64,000 nt of DNA, from positions 1 to 64,000 of the forward strand of contig JAIOPH010000016.1 of NCBI GenBank assembly GCA_021414005.1. Reading direction: 5' to 3'. Below are positions 56,480-64,000 of this stretch, piece after piece. Numbering within the stretch: the stretch's first letter is position 1; each line of letters begins with the position of its first letter. The translations under genes and the position numbers were made by a program. The DNA is from Chthoniobacter sp. Lineage in GTDB: Bacteria; Verrucomicrobiota; Verrucomicrobiia; Chthoniobacterales; Chthoniobacteraceae. The notes below the pieces were generated by a model. It was not told the origin of the DNA. It saw nothing but the letters and a program-made list of their open reading frames with translations, and ran no database searches.

Positions 56480-57597
56480 AAATACACGCGATCCACGCGC
56501 GGGCCGACGCCGGTGAAGATCTCCCAGGCAATGGTGCCGGCTTTGGTGGCAAGTTCGGCGGCGAGAATTTCCTCGGTGCCCTGCCGTCCGAGGAGGACGA
56601 CTTCCTCGCCGAGTGGCATGTCGGGCAGCGCGGTCACGTCGGCCATGATCTGGTCCATCGTGACCCGGCCGAGCACAGGACAACGCCGTCCGCGGATGAG
56701 CACTTCGGCGCCGCGCCCGGAGAGGTGTCGCTGGTAGCCGTCGGCGTAACCCACGGCAAGCGTGGCGACACGCGTGGGCTGCGTCGTTTTGAAAGTGCGT
56801 CCGTAGCTGATGCCGTGGCCGGCCGGGGCGGTGCGCAGCAGGGTGATGCGCGTTTTCCACGTCATCACGGCCCGGAGCCGCGGCTGAAACTCGGGCCGCG
56901 GGGCGCTGCCGTAGAGCATGAGCCCGGCGCGCACCATGTCTTCCGCCTGCGCGGGAAAGCCGATAATGCCGGCGCTGTTTTCCACATGGACCACGGGCGG
57001 CGCGAGGCCGAGCGCGCGAAGTTCGCCGACCGTGCGGTGGAAGTGCGCGAGCTGCGCGCGCGTGAAGGCGTCGTCCTCATCCGCGACCGGCAGATGCGAG
57101 GCGAGCCCGGTGACGCGCAGGCCCGGAAGCGCGAGAATCTCGCGCGCAACGGCGACGGCTTCGCTTTCCCAAATCCCGACGCGCCCCATGCCGGTGTCGA
57201 TTTTCAAATGCACGGCGAGCGGCTCCGGGCCGGCGAGCGCGGAGTAGGCTCGGGCTTCTTCGAGCGAGCAAATCGCCGGGATGAATCGCTGCGCGGCGAT
57301 GGCGGCGCGCTCTTCGGGCAAGGCCGGGCCGAGGATGAAAACGGGCACGTCCGCGACGTGCGCCCGCACTTCGCCAGCTTCGCGAAGGTTCGCGACGCCC
57401 AGCATTTCCACCTGGCCCGCTAGCGTCCGCACCACAGGCCCGATGCCGTGGCCATACGCGTTCGCTTTCACCACGGCCATGATCCGCACGGCTGCGCCGA
57501 GGTGCGCGCGCACCGCCGCGAGGTTGTGCCGCAGCGCGCCAAGATCGATTTCGGCCCAAGTGCGATGCAAGGCGGCAGCGGAACGGGATGGGTTCAC
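56476..57597 (-). CDS. alr: Alanine racemase Alr
   Basis: Alr makes D-alanine for peptidoglycan with PLP. The 373-residue protein has the PLP lysine in MAVVKANAYGHG (Lys44), LKIDTGMGRVGIW, SAGIIGFPAQAEDMVRAGLM, the catalytic Tyr region GHGISYGRTFKT and VGYADGYQRHL with C-terminal VTMDQIMADVT. Size and all motifs fit. The stop codon lies inside a heptamer repeat arm. The gene stands at the end of a run of minus-strand genes and is divergent from the next. Confidence 0.96.
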   Translation of the reverse strand: MNPSRSAAALHRTWAEIDLGALRHNLAAVRAHLGAAVRIMAVVKANAYGHGIGPVVRTLAGQVEMLGVANLREAGEVRAHVADVPVFILGPALPEERAAIAAQRFIPAICSLEEARAYSALAGPEPLAVHLKIDTGMGRVGIWESEAVAVAREILALPGLRVTGLASHLPVADEDDAFTRAQLAHFHRTVGELRALGLAPPVVHVENSAGIIGFPAQAEDMVRAGLMLYGSAPRPEFQPRLRAVMTWKTRITLLRTAPAGHGISYGRTFKTTQPTRVATLAVGYADGYQRHLSGRGAEVLIRGRRCPVLGRVTMDQIMADVTALPDMPLGEEVVLLGRQGTEEILAAELATKAGTIAWEIFTGVGPRVDRVYL

Positions 57598-57736
57598 GAA
57601 AAGGCGAGGAAGAGGGTTGGGCGGGCGGAATTAACGGGCGCGGGCGCGGCGTGTCGAGAATTCGATAATGACTTGTGCTTGGGCTCGACAAATTTCGCGC
57701 AGCCATCAATGTTCCGGCTTTCAACCGAAAGAACCT

Positions 57737-58492
57737 ATGAAGAACTCGCTGCTTGTTTTCACCGCCATCGTCTCCGTCTGCGCCACCACGCTGGCGGCGG
57801 AATCGAAACCGGGGGCGACTCCGGCACAGCCGAGCGCCCAGCCTGCGGGGGAATCACCGGGAATCTTGAAGAAAATCTTTGGTTCGCGGCGCGGCCGTCA
57901 GGTGCTCTTTCCGCCGAAAGACGCATCTGCACCGCAGCCGGACTCGACTCCCAGTGCACCGGCAACGAAGTCCGTCACGAAAAGCGGGCCAAAGACTTCC
58001 GTTAAGGCGAAGGCGACGGCGAAAGCCAGGTCGCGGAAATCCACGCCCAAGGCCGTGGCCGAGGGCGCGGACCCCGCACCGGCGAAAATTGCGGCTGCGG
58101 ATCCCGCTCCAGCGGCTGCTCCAGTGGTGGCCGATGGAACCGATTCAGCGGTCGCACCGGGTCCGGCTCCCGCCGCGCCGAAAAAAGAGAAGGGCCGCAA
58201 AGGCAAAACCGCTCCTTCCACCGCAGCGCAAGCCGGCGTCGAGCCACCGGCGGATGCCGATCCTGATGCGAAGGAGAAATTCCGTTTCGACAAAGTGAAG
58301 GCCGAAGCCTCGGCTGACCCCGAGGTGGCGGAACTCAAGACCAAGGCGGACAGCGCCGTTTTCGACCAGGAAGGAAAGGACGCGCAGCGCGCCTACAACA
58401 AAGCGCTCTACAACAAGATGCGGAAGATTGACGGCACCCTCGATGACCGCATCAACGCCGTGGAAGCGGCTATCCTCAAGCGCCTCGAATAA
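57737..58492 (+). CDS. Secreted Ala/Pro/Lys-rich protein of unknown function
   Basis: The 251-residue protein has a signal peptide (NSLLVFTAIVSVCATTLAAE), a basic patch ILKKIFGSRRGRQVLF, a long low-complexity region rich in Ala, Pro and Lys (about residues 70-180), and a charged helical C-terminus (SAVFDQEGKDAQRAYNKALY, NKMRKIDGTLDDRINAVEAA). No known domain was found. The composition of the middle suggests an unstructured linker reaching across the periplasm or binding to an anionic surface. The start at 57737 begins the signal sequence. A GGCG-CAC-CGCC stem followed by GGTTTTT just after the stop may be a weak terminator. Confidence 0.6.
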   Translation: MKNSLLVFTAIVSVCATTLAAESKPGATPAQPSAQPAGESPGILKKIFGSRRGRQVLFPPKDASAPQPDSTPSAPATKSVTKSGPKTSVKAKATAKARSRKSTPKAVAEGADPAPAKIAAADPAPAAAPVVADGTDSAVAPGPAPAAPKKEKGRKGKTAPSTAAQAGVEPPADADPDAKEKFRFDKVKAEASADPEVAELKTKADSAVFDQEGKDAQRAYNKALYNKMRKIDGTLDDRINAVEAAILKRLE

Positions 58493-58518
58493 GGCGCACC
58501 GCCGGTTTTTGAGAACGC

Positions 58519-59298
58519 CTAACGCCTCCAAATACGCCCGAGATTGGCGGCGAGGAAGACCGCGTTGAGCACGATGAAGATGGCCACGGGCCGGAGGGAG
58601 TCGATCGGCTTCCTGGCAGCGACGCGCTCTTCGCGGAGGAGAAAAGTGAGCGTGCTGACGGTGAGAAACCAGGCAGCGTAATTCGTCCACGCGGGCGTGA
58701 AGGCCGGCGGCTGCGCCGGGCTAGCTGCGCTCCAGAACCAGAAGGCGCGAAGCTTTGCGGCGACGGGTTCCAGATTCATATCCACCAGCACGGCGAGCGC
58801 GCCGGTGCCGAGAGCGAGCTGCCAGTGCGCCGCGCCCGGCCAGCAGCGGAGCACGGTCTGCCGCGCCCCGAGAATGACCGCATACCACAGCAGCAGCAGG
58901 CCGACGGGCACGGGGCCGCGTTTCATCCCAAGCTGCGTGGAATAGCGAATCGCTCCGAGCGGAAATCCAGTGAGCACACTGACGGCGGCCAGCGCCGCCA
59001 CGCCTCCGCCGACGATGAGCGCCCAGCGGCGCGCGGTGGCCAGCCCTTCCGTCTCGGCCAACCACAGGTGAATATTGGCGGCAGCAAGGACGATCCACGC
59101 GATGTCTCCAACGCCGATCATCCACGCGAGCGCGGCGCGAAGATCGCGGTTCCCGATGCCGTTCGCCAGTGCGGCGTCGCCGATGGCAAACGTCCAGACG
59201 CACGCGATCCACGCCGACCAAACAAGGAAGAATATCCACAACCCGGAGACCAGCGGCTCCAGCCAGCGGGCGACCATAGAGGAAGGGCGGAAGCCCAT
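58519..59298 (-). CDS. Carotenoid biosynthesis-type membrane protein (CruF/DUF422 family)
   Basis: The 259-residue protein has about seven membrane helices and the segment LGTGALAVLVDMNLEPVAAK followed by LRAFWFW and NYAAWFLTVSTLTFLL. This matches the PF04240 family (D.N.EP.A...G.W.W....Y.N..W). Members include CruF, a carotenoid 1',2'-hydratase, and bisanhydrobacterioruberin hydratase. Adding water to the carotenoid end is the known reaction; the exact carotenoid here is unknown as no other carotenoid genes are in the window. It lies just downstream of a desaturase gene in the same direction, a spacing of 33 bases. Confidence 0.75.
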   Translation of the reverse strand: MGFRPSSMVARWLEPLVSGLWIFFLVWSAWIACVWTFAIGDAALANGIGNRDLRAALAWMIGVGDIAWIVLAAANIHLWLAETEGLATARRWALIVGGGVAALAAVSVLTGFPLGAIRYSTQLGMKRGPVPVGLLLLWYAVILGARQTVLRCWPGAAHWQLALGTGALAVLVDMNLEPVAAKLRAFWFWSAASPAQPPAFTPAWTNYAAWFLTVSTLTFLLREERVAARKPIDSLRPVAIFIVLNAVFLAANLGRIWRR

Positions 59299-59331
59299 GA
59301 GCAGAGCGGGTGCGGCGAGGCCGCCGGCCGC

Positions 59332-60441
59332 CTACACCTCGGGCGCGACGCGCGCGAGTTCGTAATCGCGCAGCTTCAGGCTTTCGATGGCCCGCTGAAC
59401 CTCCTCACGCAACTCACCCATCATCTCGCGGGTGATCTCCATTTGCGCGGCCTTGAGCTGAGCCCATTCCGCAGCCGTGGCCTGAATGCGCTCGCAGTAG
59501 CGGGTGAAGTAAGCGCGGGCAGCTTCGGTGAGGTAGGGGCTTTCAAGTTTCGACTCCATGCGGCGCTGGGCTTCGCCGAGTTCGGCCAGCAGGATTTTCT
59601 CCGAAGGCACGCGGCGCAGATTGTCGGCGAGTCCGATCAGATTCAGCGTCCAAATGATCCATTTCGTGGGATCAAACTGCCAGGGCTTCACGCCGTTGCG
59701 GTAGTCGTGTTGAAATTCATGGTGATAGTTGTGGTAGCCCTCGCCGAAGGTGACGAGCGCGGTGATCCACGAATCCCGAGCCGAGCAGCGCGAGGAGTAG
59801 GGGCGCTTGCCGATCCAGTGGCAGAGCGAGTTGATGCAAAAAGTGCAGTGCTGAAGGAACACCACGCGCGCCACGCCGGCGATGAGGAGCGACCCGAGCG
59901 CTGCCGACCATCCGCCCCACGCGTAACCCGCGGCGGCCGGAAGAATGAAGGCCACGATCACGGCAATAAGTTGAACGTGCCGATGTTGCCACATGACCAG
60001 TTTGTCCTTTTGGAGATCGGCCACGTTTTCGTAGGTCAACTCCGGGCGGAGCTTGAACATGAGCCAGCCGATGTGCGCGTGAAAGAGCCCCTTGTTGATG
60101 TCGTAGGGGTCGTCATCGTGATCTACAAATTTGTGATGCGTGCGGTGCTCGCAGGACCACATGAGCGCCGAATTTTCAAACGCGCCTGCACCGAAGATCA
60201 GGGTGAACAGCCGCACCGACCAGTGCCCACGAAAGGCGAGGTGCGAGAACATCCGGTGATACCCCAAGGTGATGGAGAAACCGCACGCGCAGAGCATCAC
60301 GAAAAAGAGCGCGCACTGGAACCAGTCGAGGCCGAATTTCCAGATGTAGAGCGGCACGGCGGTGAGCGAGAGAAAGAGCGTGCCGATCAGGAATGAACTG
60401 GTGACCCAGTTGACGCGGTGGAAGGGGATGTTTTTGAACAT
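59332..60441 (-). CDS. Acyl-CoA/acyl-lipid delta-9-type fatty acid desaturase
   Basis: The 369-residue membrane protein has the three His boxes of acyl-CoA desaturases: HRMFSHLAF (HX4H), EHRTHHKFVDHDDDPYDI (HxxHH) and GEGYHNYHHEFQHDYRNG. Helices lie around SSFLIGTLFLSLTAVPLYIW and FFVMLCACGFSITLGYHR, with a second hydrophobic pair before the third box. It puts a double bond into saturated fatty acyl chains using O2 and two electrons; substrate (CoA or lipid) is not certain. No fused cytochrome b5 domain is seen; the last 90 residues are a helical cytoplasmic tail. The start at 60441 begins the first conserved segment. Confidence 0.93.
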   Translation of the reverse strand: MFKNIPFHRVNWVTSSFLIGTLFLSLTAVPLYIWKFGLDWFQCALFFVMLCACGFSITLGYHRMFSHLAFRGHWSVRLFTLIFGAGAFENSALMWSCEHRTHHKFVDHDDDPYDINKGLFHAHIGWLMFKLRPELTYENVADLQKDKLVMWQHRHVQLIAVIVAFILPAAAGYAWGGWSAALGSLLIAGVARVVFLQHCTFCINSLCHWIGKRPYSSRCSARDSWITALVTFGEGYHNYHHEFQHDYRNGVKPWQFDPTKWIIWTLNLIGLADNLRRVPSEKILLAELGEAQRRMESKLESPYLTEAARAYFTRYCERIQATAAEWAQLKAAQMEITREMMGELREEVQRAIESLKLRDYELARVAPEV

Positions 60442-60602
60442 GGTTTGGTGATTCAGGGCGGATAAGAAGCGCGGAGTGATAAGTGTAAAGCAGTTCGCAT
60501 GCAACCACTATTGCGGACGCTTTCAAACGTCCCCGATCCCTCTGTGCGAGCCCACAAAACAAATCATTGCCGCACCCTCGCGCCATCCCTAGCGTCCCGC
60601 CG

Positions 60603-61820
60603 ATGTCATTTAAGGATTTTGGTTTACATGAAGCCGTCGTGCGCGGCGTGGAGAGCATGGGTTACTCGGACCCCACGCCCATTCAGTTGCGGGCTTTTCC
60701 GATCATTCTCAGCGGGCGCGATATGATGGGCTCGGCGCAGACCGGCACCGGAAAAACGGCCGCCTTTGGCCTGCCCATCCTCACCCAACTCGGCACGCAC
60801 GGGAAAATGCGTGCACTCATCCTCGAACCCACCCGCGAACTGGCCGCGCAGGTCGAGACGGCATTCCGGGATTTCGCCCGGTTTATGGACCTCACCGTCG
60901 GCCTCGTCTATGGCGGCGTGGGCTATGGGAAACAGCGCGAGTTTCTGGAAAAGGGCGTGGACGTGTTGGTGGCGACGCCCGGCCGGCTGCTCGACTTCCT
61001 GGAAGACGGCACGATCAAGCTGCAGGACATCCAGTATCTCGTGCTCGATGAAGTGGACCGCATGCTCGACATGGGCTTTCTCCCGCAGGTGCGGCGTATC
61101 GTGGACCGGCTGCCGAAACAGCGGCAGACGCTCTTCTTCTCGGCCACCCTTCCGCCCGAGCTGGAGACCATGACGAAATGGCTGCTCACCAATCCCGAGC
61201 AGGTCGAAATCGGCCAGCGCCGCTCGCCCGCCGAGACCGTCACGCACGCCCTTTACCCCGTGGCGAAGGACCAGAAATTCGACCTCCTCATCGCCCTGCT
61301 GGAGCACACGAAATTCGACAGCGCGATCATCTTCACGAGCACGAAAGTGATGGCCGACCGCGTGGCGCATCAGCTCAAGGACCTGAAGCACTCCGTCGCC
61401 GTGCTGCACTCGAACCGCACGCAAAGCGAGCGCGAGGACGCGCTGGCCGGCTTCAAAAGCGGCAAATACGAAGTCATGGTCGCCACCGACATTGCCGCCC
61501 GCGGGCTCGACATTGCGGGCGTCTCGCACGTCGTGAACTACGACGTGCCGCAGCACCCGGAGGACTACGTTCACCGCATCGGTCGCACCGGGCGTGCCTT
61601 GCAGGTCGGCGATGCCGTGACCATTTTCACGGCCGAGGAAATTGATCATGTGCGCTCGATCGAGCGGTTCATCGGCACGAAAATCAAACGCCTCAAGCTC
61701 GACGGCTTCAACTACCTCTTCACCGCCCTTTTCAATGAGGACGCCATCCCTCAGGGCGGCGTGGGCAAAGGCGTGCGCACCGCGAAGGGCTACAGTTTCG
61801 GCGCGCGCAAGCGGCGGTAA
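60603..61820 (+). CDS. DEAD-box RNA helicase
   Basis: The 405-residue protein is a compact DEAD-box helicase that remodels RNA with ATP. Motifs seen: Q motif (FGLHEAVVRGVESMGYSDPTP with Q), I AQTGTGKTAAF, Ia PTRELAAQVETA, II VLDEVDRMLDMGF (DEVD instead of DEAD), III FFSATLPPELE, and V/VI VATDIAARGLDIAG with YVHRIGRTGRALQ. The short tail (KGVRTAKGYSFGARKRR) is basic. The DEVD variant still fits ATP hydrolysis. Close types are RhlE- and CsdA-like; the short tail points to RhlE. Single gene. Confidence 0.95.
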   Translation: MSFKDFGLHEAVVRGVESMGYSDPTPIQLRAFPIILSGRDMMGSAQTGTGKTAAFGLPILTQLGTHGKMRALILEPTRELAAQVETAFRDFARFMDLTVGLVYGGVGYGKQREFLEKGVDVLVATPGRLLDFLEDGTIKLQDIQYLVLDEVDRMLDMGFLPQVRRIVDRLPKQRQTLFFSATLPPELETMTKWLLTNPEQVEIGQRRSPAETVTHALYPVAKDQKFDLLIALLEHTKFDSAIIFTSTKVMADRVAHQLKDLKHSVAVLHSNRTQSEREDALAGFKSGKYEVMVATDIAARGLDIAGVSHVVNYDVPQHPEDYVHRIGRTGRALQVGDAVTIFTAEEIDHVRSIERFIGTKIKRLKLDGFNYLFTALFNEDAIPQGGVGKGVRTAKGYSFGARKRR

Positions 61821-61904
61821 GTTGGGAAAAATTTCGCGGCGGGAATTGCCAACGAATAACCGTTCTGGCAGGTCATACCCGCGAACCAATCCAACCCTTT
61901 CACC

Positions 61905-63209
61905 ATGCGCCTCCTGCCACTCGCTCTCGCCACCCTCAGCCTGACTCTCGCGGCCCACGCCGAAAACTGGCCGCAATGGCGCGGCCCGGTCTTCAACGGC
62001 TCCTCGCCGGAAAAAAATCTCCCCGAAACCTGGACGAAGGAAACCGTGAAGTGGACCGCTCCCCTACCCGGCCCGAGCGGGGCCACGCCCGCCGTGTGGG
62101 GCGACCACATCTTTGTCAGCAGTCCGGACGCGCAGAAAAATCTGCTCCTGCTCTGCCTCGACCGAAAGGACGGAAAGGTGCGCTGGCAGAAGCAACTCGC
62201 CACCGGCGACATCAATAAGGGCAAGGGCAACATGGCCTCGCCCTCGCCTGTGACCGACGGCAAATCCGTCTTCGCGCTCTTCGGCAGCGGCGATCTCGCG
62301 GCGCTCGATTTCGAGGGCAACATCAAGTGGCAGCGCAACCTCGGCACGGACTACGGACGCTTCGCCATCATGTGGCTCTACGGCTCCAGCCCGCTGCTCT
62401 TCGACGGCAAACTCTACGTGCAAGTCCTCCAGCGCACGCCCGCCCCGAAAGACTACCCCGGCCTCGCCGGCGGCGATCCCGAGCGCGAGAGCTACCTGCT
62501 CGCGCTCGACCCAGCCACGGGCAAGACGCTCTGGAAACACGTCCGCCCGAGCGCCGCGAAAATGGAATCTCTCGAAAGCTACGCCACACCCGTGCCGGGC
62601 ATCGGCGCGGACGGCAAGGCGCAACTCCTCGTCGTCGGCGGCAACTGCCTCACCGGCCACGACCCCGCCACGGGTGCCGAACTGTGGCGCGGCTACGGCC
62701 TGAACCCGAAGGACGGCGAGTGGATGCGCGTCGTCCCCTCGCCTGTCAGCGCCGCCGGTCTCGCCATCGCCTGCGGGCCGAAAAAGGAACCGATGCTCGC
62801 CTTTCGCACCGACGGCAAAGGCGACATCACCACCACCGGCCTCGCGTGGAAAAGCGAGGACCGCAAGACGCCCGATGTGTGCACCCCCGCCTTCGATGGC
62901 CAGCGCCTCTACGTGCTGGATGGCGACAGCCAAACGCTCACCTGCCTTGACCCGAAGACGGGCGAGAAAAGGTGGACCGGCGAACTTCCCGAGCGCGCCG
63001 TCATTCGCAGCAGCCCGACCGTGGCCGACGGCAAGGTGTATATCGTGAACGAAAAAGGCACCGTCATGGTTTGCGCCGCGGGCGATGAATTCAAAGTGCT
63101 CGCCACGATCCCGATGGGCGACGCCGAGGGCACGCGCGCGAGTATCGTCGCCAGCGGCGGCCAGCTTTTCCTCCGCACCACGGCGGCGCTCTACTGCGTC
63201 GGCAAGTAG
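61905..63209 (+). CDS. Secreted PQQ-like beta-propeller protein
   Basis: The 434-residue protein has a signal peptide (MRLLPLALATLSLTLAAHAE) then ENWPQWRGPVFNGSSPEKNL, the start of many PVC-type outer-membrane-assembly-like propellers. Repeats follow of the type LYVLDGDSQTLTCLDPKTGE and LLALDPATGKTLWKHVRP, typical of PQQ-like (BamB-like) beta-propeller blades. No cofactor residues or heme motif can be identified, so it may be structural or bind substrates. It is widespread in Planctomycetes and Verrucomicrobia. Start and stop are clear; 18 bases separate it from the next gene. Confidence 0.85.
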   Translation: MRLLPLALATLSLTLAAHAENWPQWRGPVFNGSSPEKNLPETWTKETVKWTAPLPGPSGATPAVWGDHIFVSSPDAQKNLLLLCLDRKDGKVRWQKQLATGDINKGKGNMASPSPVTDGKSVFALFGSGDLAALDFEGNIKWQRNLGTDYGRFAIMWLYGSSPLLFDGKLYVQVLQRTPAPKDYPGLAGGDPERESYLLALDPATGKTLWKHVRPSAAKMESLESYATPVPGIGADGKAQLLVVGGNCLTGHDPATGAELWRGYGLNPKDGEWMRVVPSPVSAAGLAIACGPKKEPMLAFRTDGKGDITTTGLAWKSEDRKTPDVCTPAFDGQRLYVLDGDSQTLTCLDPKTGEKRWTGELPERAVIRSSPTVADGKVYIVNEKGTVMVCAAGDEFKVLATIPMGDAEGTRASIVASGGQLFLRTTAALYCVGK

Positions 63210-63227
63210 CGGGCACCGACTGCGGCC

Positions 63228-63779
63228 ATGGCCACCGTCATGTCCCACGCGGTCGCGGCGGCGGCGGGCGGCGCGCTGTTCGGCCGGGCGATTCCGGGGC
63301 GCGCCATTTTCTACGGCGCGGTGTGTTCGATGGTGCCGGACCTAGACGTACTCGGGTTCGGGCTCGGCATCCGCTACGGCGATCCGCTCGGGCATCGCGG
63401 CCTCACGCATTCGCTGTGCTTTGCCGCCGTGTGGGCCGTGCTGATCACGCTCGCGCTGTTTTCCAAGCCAGCCGATCGCGAACGCTGGCCCGCGATCGGG
63501 CTCTACCTGTTTCTCGCCACGGTTTCCCACGGCCTGCTCGACGCGCTGACCGACGGCGGACTCGGCGTCGCCTTTTTCGCGCCATTCGATAACACCCGAT
63601 ATTTTTTCCCGTGGAATCCGATCACCGTCTCGCCCATCGGTGCCGGCTTCTTTTCGCCGCGCGGACTCGCGGTGCTGGCGAGTGAGGCGCGGTGGATCTG
63701 GCTGCCGTCGCTCGTTGTGGCCGCCGCCGGAATTTTCATCCCCCGCGGGCGCGCGCGGACAGTCCCCGCCCGGCCGTGA
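63228..63779 (+). CDS. YdjM-like membrane-bound metal-dependent hydrolase family protein
   Basis: The 183-residue protein has five or so membrane helices and the conserved His/Asp pattern of the YdjM family (PF04307): MSHAVAAAAGGALFGRAIPG, SMVPDLDVLGFGLG, GHRGLTHSLCFAAVWA and FLATVSHGLLDALTDGG. The HxxxxH and D residues suggest a metal site inside the membrane. E. coli YdjM is under LexA control; activity is not proven. It follows the propeller gene by 18 bases and precedes the TauE-like gene by three, so the three may be one transcript. Confidence 0.85.
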   Translation: MATVMSHAVAAAAGGALFGRAIPGRAIFYGAVCSMVPDLDVLGFGLGIRYGDPLGHRGLTHSLCFAAVWAVLITLALFSKPADRERWPAIGLYLFLATVSHGLLDALTDGGLGVAFFAPFDNTRYFFPWNPITVSPIGAGFFSPRGLAVLASEARWIWLPSLVVAAAGIFIPRGRARTVPARP

Positions 63780-63782
63780 ATC

Positions 63783-64000
63783 ATGCCTGACCACCTCCCG
63801 TTGCTCGCCGCCGCGGTGCTGCTGGTGGCGCTGCTCTACTCATCAGTCGGCCATGCCGGAGCCTCGGGCTATATCGCGGTGATGTCCCTGTTTGCGCTCG
63901 CACCTGCGGTGATCAAGCCGACGGCGCTGGTGCTCAATATCCTCGTGGCCAGCATCGGCGCGTGGCAGTTCTGGCGGGCCGGGCATTTTTCCTGGCGGCT
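63783..64000 (+). CDS. TauE/SafE-family permease (partial, C-terminus beyond the window)
   Basis: The visible 72 codons start MPDHLPLLAAAVLLVALLYS and continue SVGHAGASGYIAVMSLFALA and PTALVLNILVASIGAWQFWR, the first helices of the TauE/SafE family (transporters for organosulfur anions or sulfite). The SVGHAGASG loop and the LN.LV.....W..FR pattern are typical. The gene starts three bases after the YdjM-like stop and continues past the right edge. Substrate is not determinable. Confidence 0.85.
   Translation, partial: MPDHLPLLAAAVLLVALLYSSVGHAGASGYIAVMSLFALAPAVIKPTALVLNILVASIGAWQFWRAGHFSWR

Overview
The window is high-GC DNA from a bacterium that is most likely a member of Verrucomicrobiota (PVC group). 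The pointers are a giant autotransporter-associated beta-strand repeat protein, a PSCyt1/DUF1549/DUF1553 cytochrome next to a DUF1501 protein, a PVC-type heme-binding beta-propeller protein, a pseudopilin-like protein with a class III N-terminus, and a sigma factor paired with a Ser/Thr kinase. No rRNA, tRNA, CRISPR array, transposase or integrase was seen. The assignment rests on family recognition, not on a marker gene.

Layout. 1-7.0 kb: the N-terminal part of a giant secreted repeat protein (minus strand, running off the left edge), divergent from a GntR/LacI-type regulator at 7.0-8.1 kb. 8.2-10.2 kb: a gene of an unnamed family followed by debris, namely an MmeI-like nuclease fragment and an L,D-transpeptidase fragment without its catalytic Cys. 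10.2-14.6 kb: the PVC cytochrome/DUF1501 pair. 15.5-17.6 kb: proBA. 17.7-26.2 kb: pseudopilin, lipid glycosyltransferase, heptose kinase-like gene with a deoxyhypusine-synthase-like partner, PVC cytochrome dehydrogenase-like protein, typA. 26.3-32.1 kb: broken Uma2 gene, a 51-residue basic protein, NYN RNase, mscL, LptF/G permease, PPK2, and a coupled GcvH-like/CobW-like pair. 32.1-38.5 kb: a type I restriction island (hsdM, hsdS, a membrane gene lying between two copies of the hsdS 3' end, a four-helix-bundle protein, hsdR). 38.7-49.2 kb: ogt, MFS transporter, acyltransferase/acyl-ACP synthetase fusion, a membrane gene broken by an amber codon, trxB, glycosyltransferase, hisC. 49.2-53.5 kb: kinase/sigma pair, ruvC, a VIT/CCC1 remnant, a coiled-coil zinc-ribbon protein. 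53.6-55.7 kb: ExbB-ExbD-TonB-like operon. 55.8-57.6 kb: RelE-like toxin and alr. 57.7-64 kb: carotenoid-type membrane protein, fatty-acid desaturase, DEAD-box helicase, PQQ-like propeller, YdjM-like protein and the start of a TauE/SafE permease.

Most genes are ordinary housekeeping or envelope genes, often coupled by 4-base ATGA/GTGA overlaps. The most unusual signal is a set of short tandem repeats with 7- or 9-base units. They are often arranged as inverted pairs that could fold into hairpins. They sit at stop or start codons, between genes, and even in frame inside genes (proA, the four-helix-bundle protein, a glycosyltransferase). The second theme is gene decay: at least five broken or truncated genes, two of them interrupted by single in-frame TAG codons.
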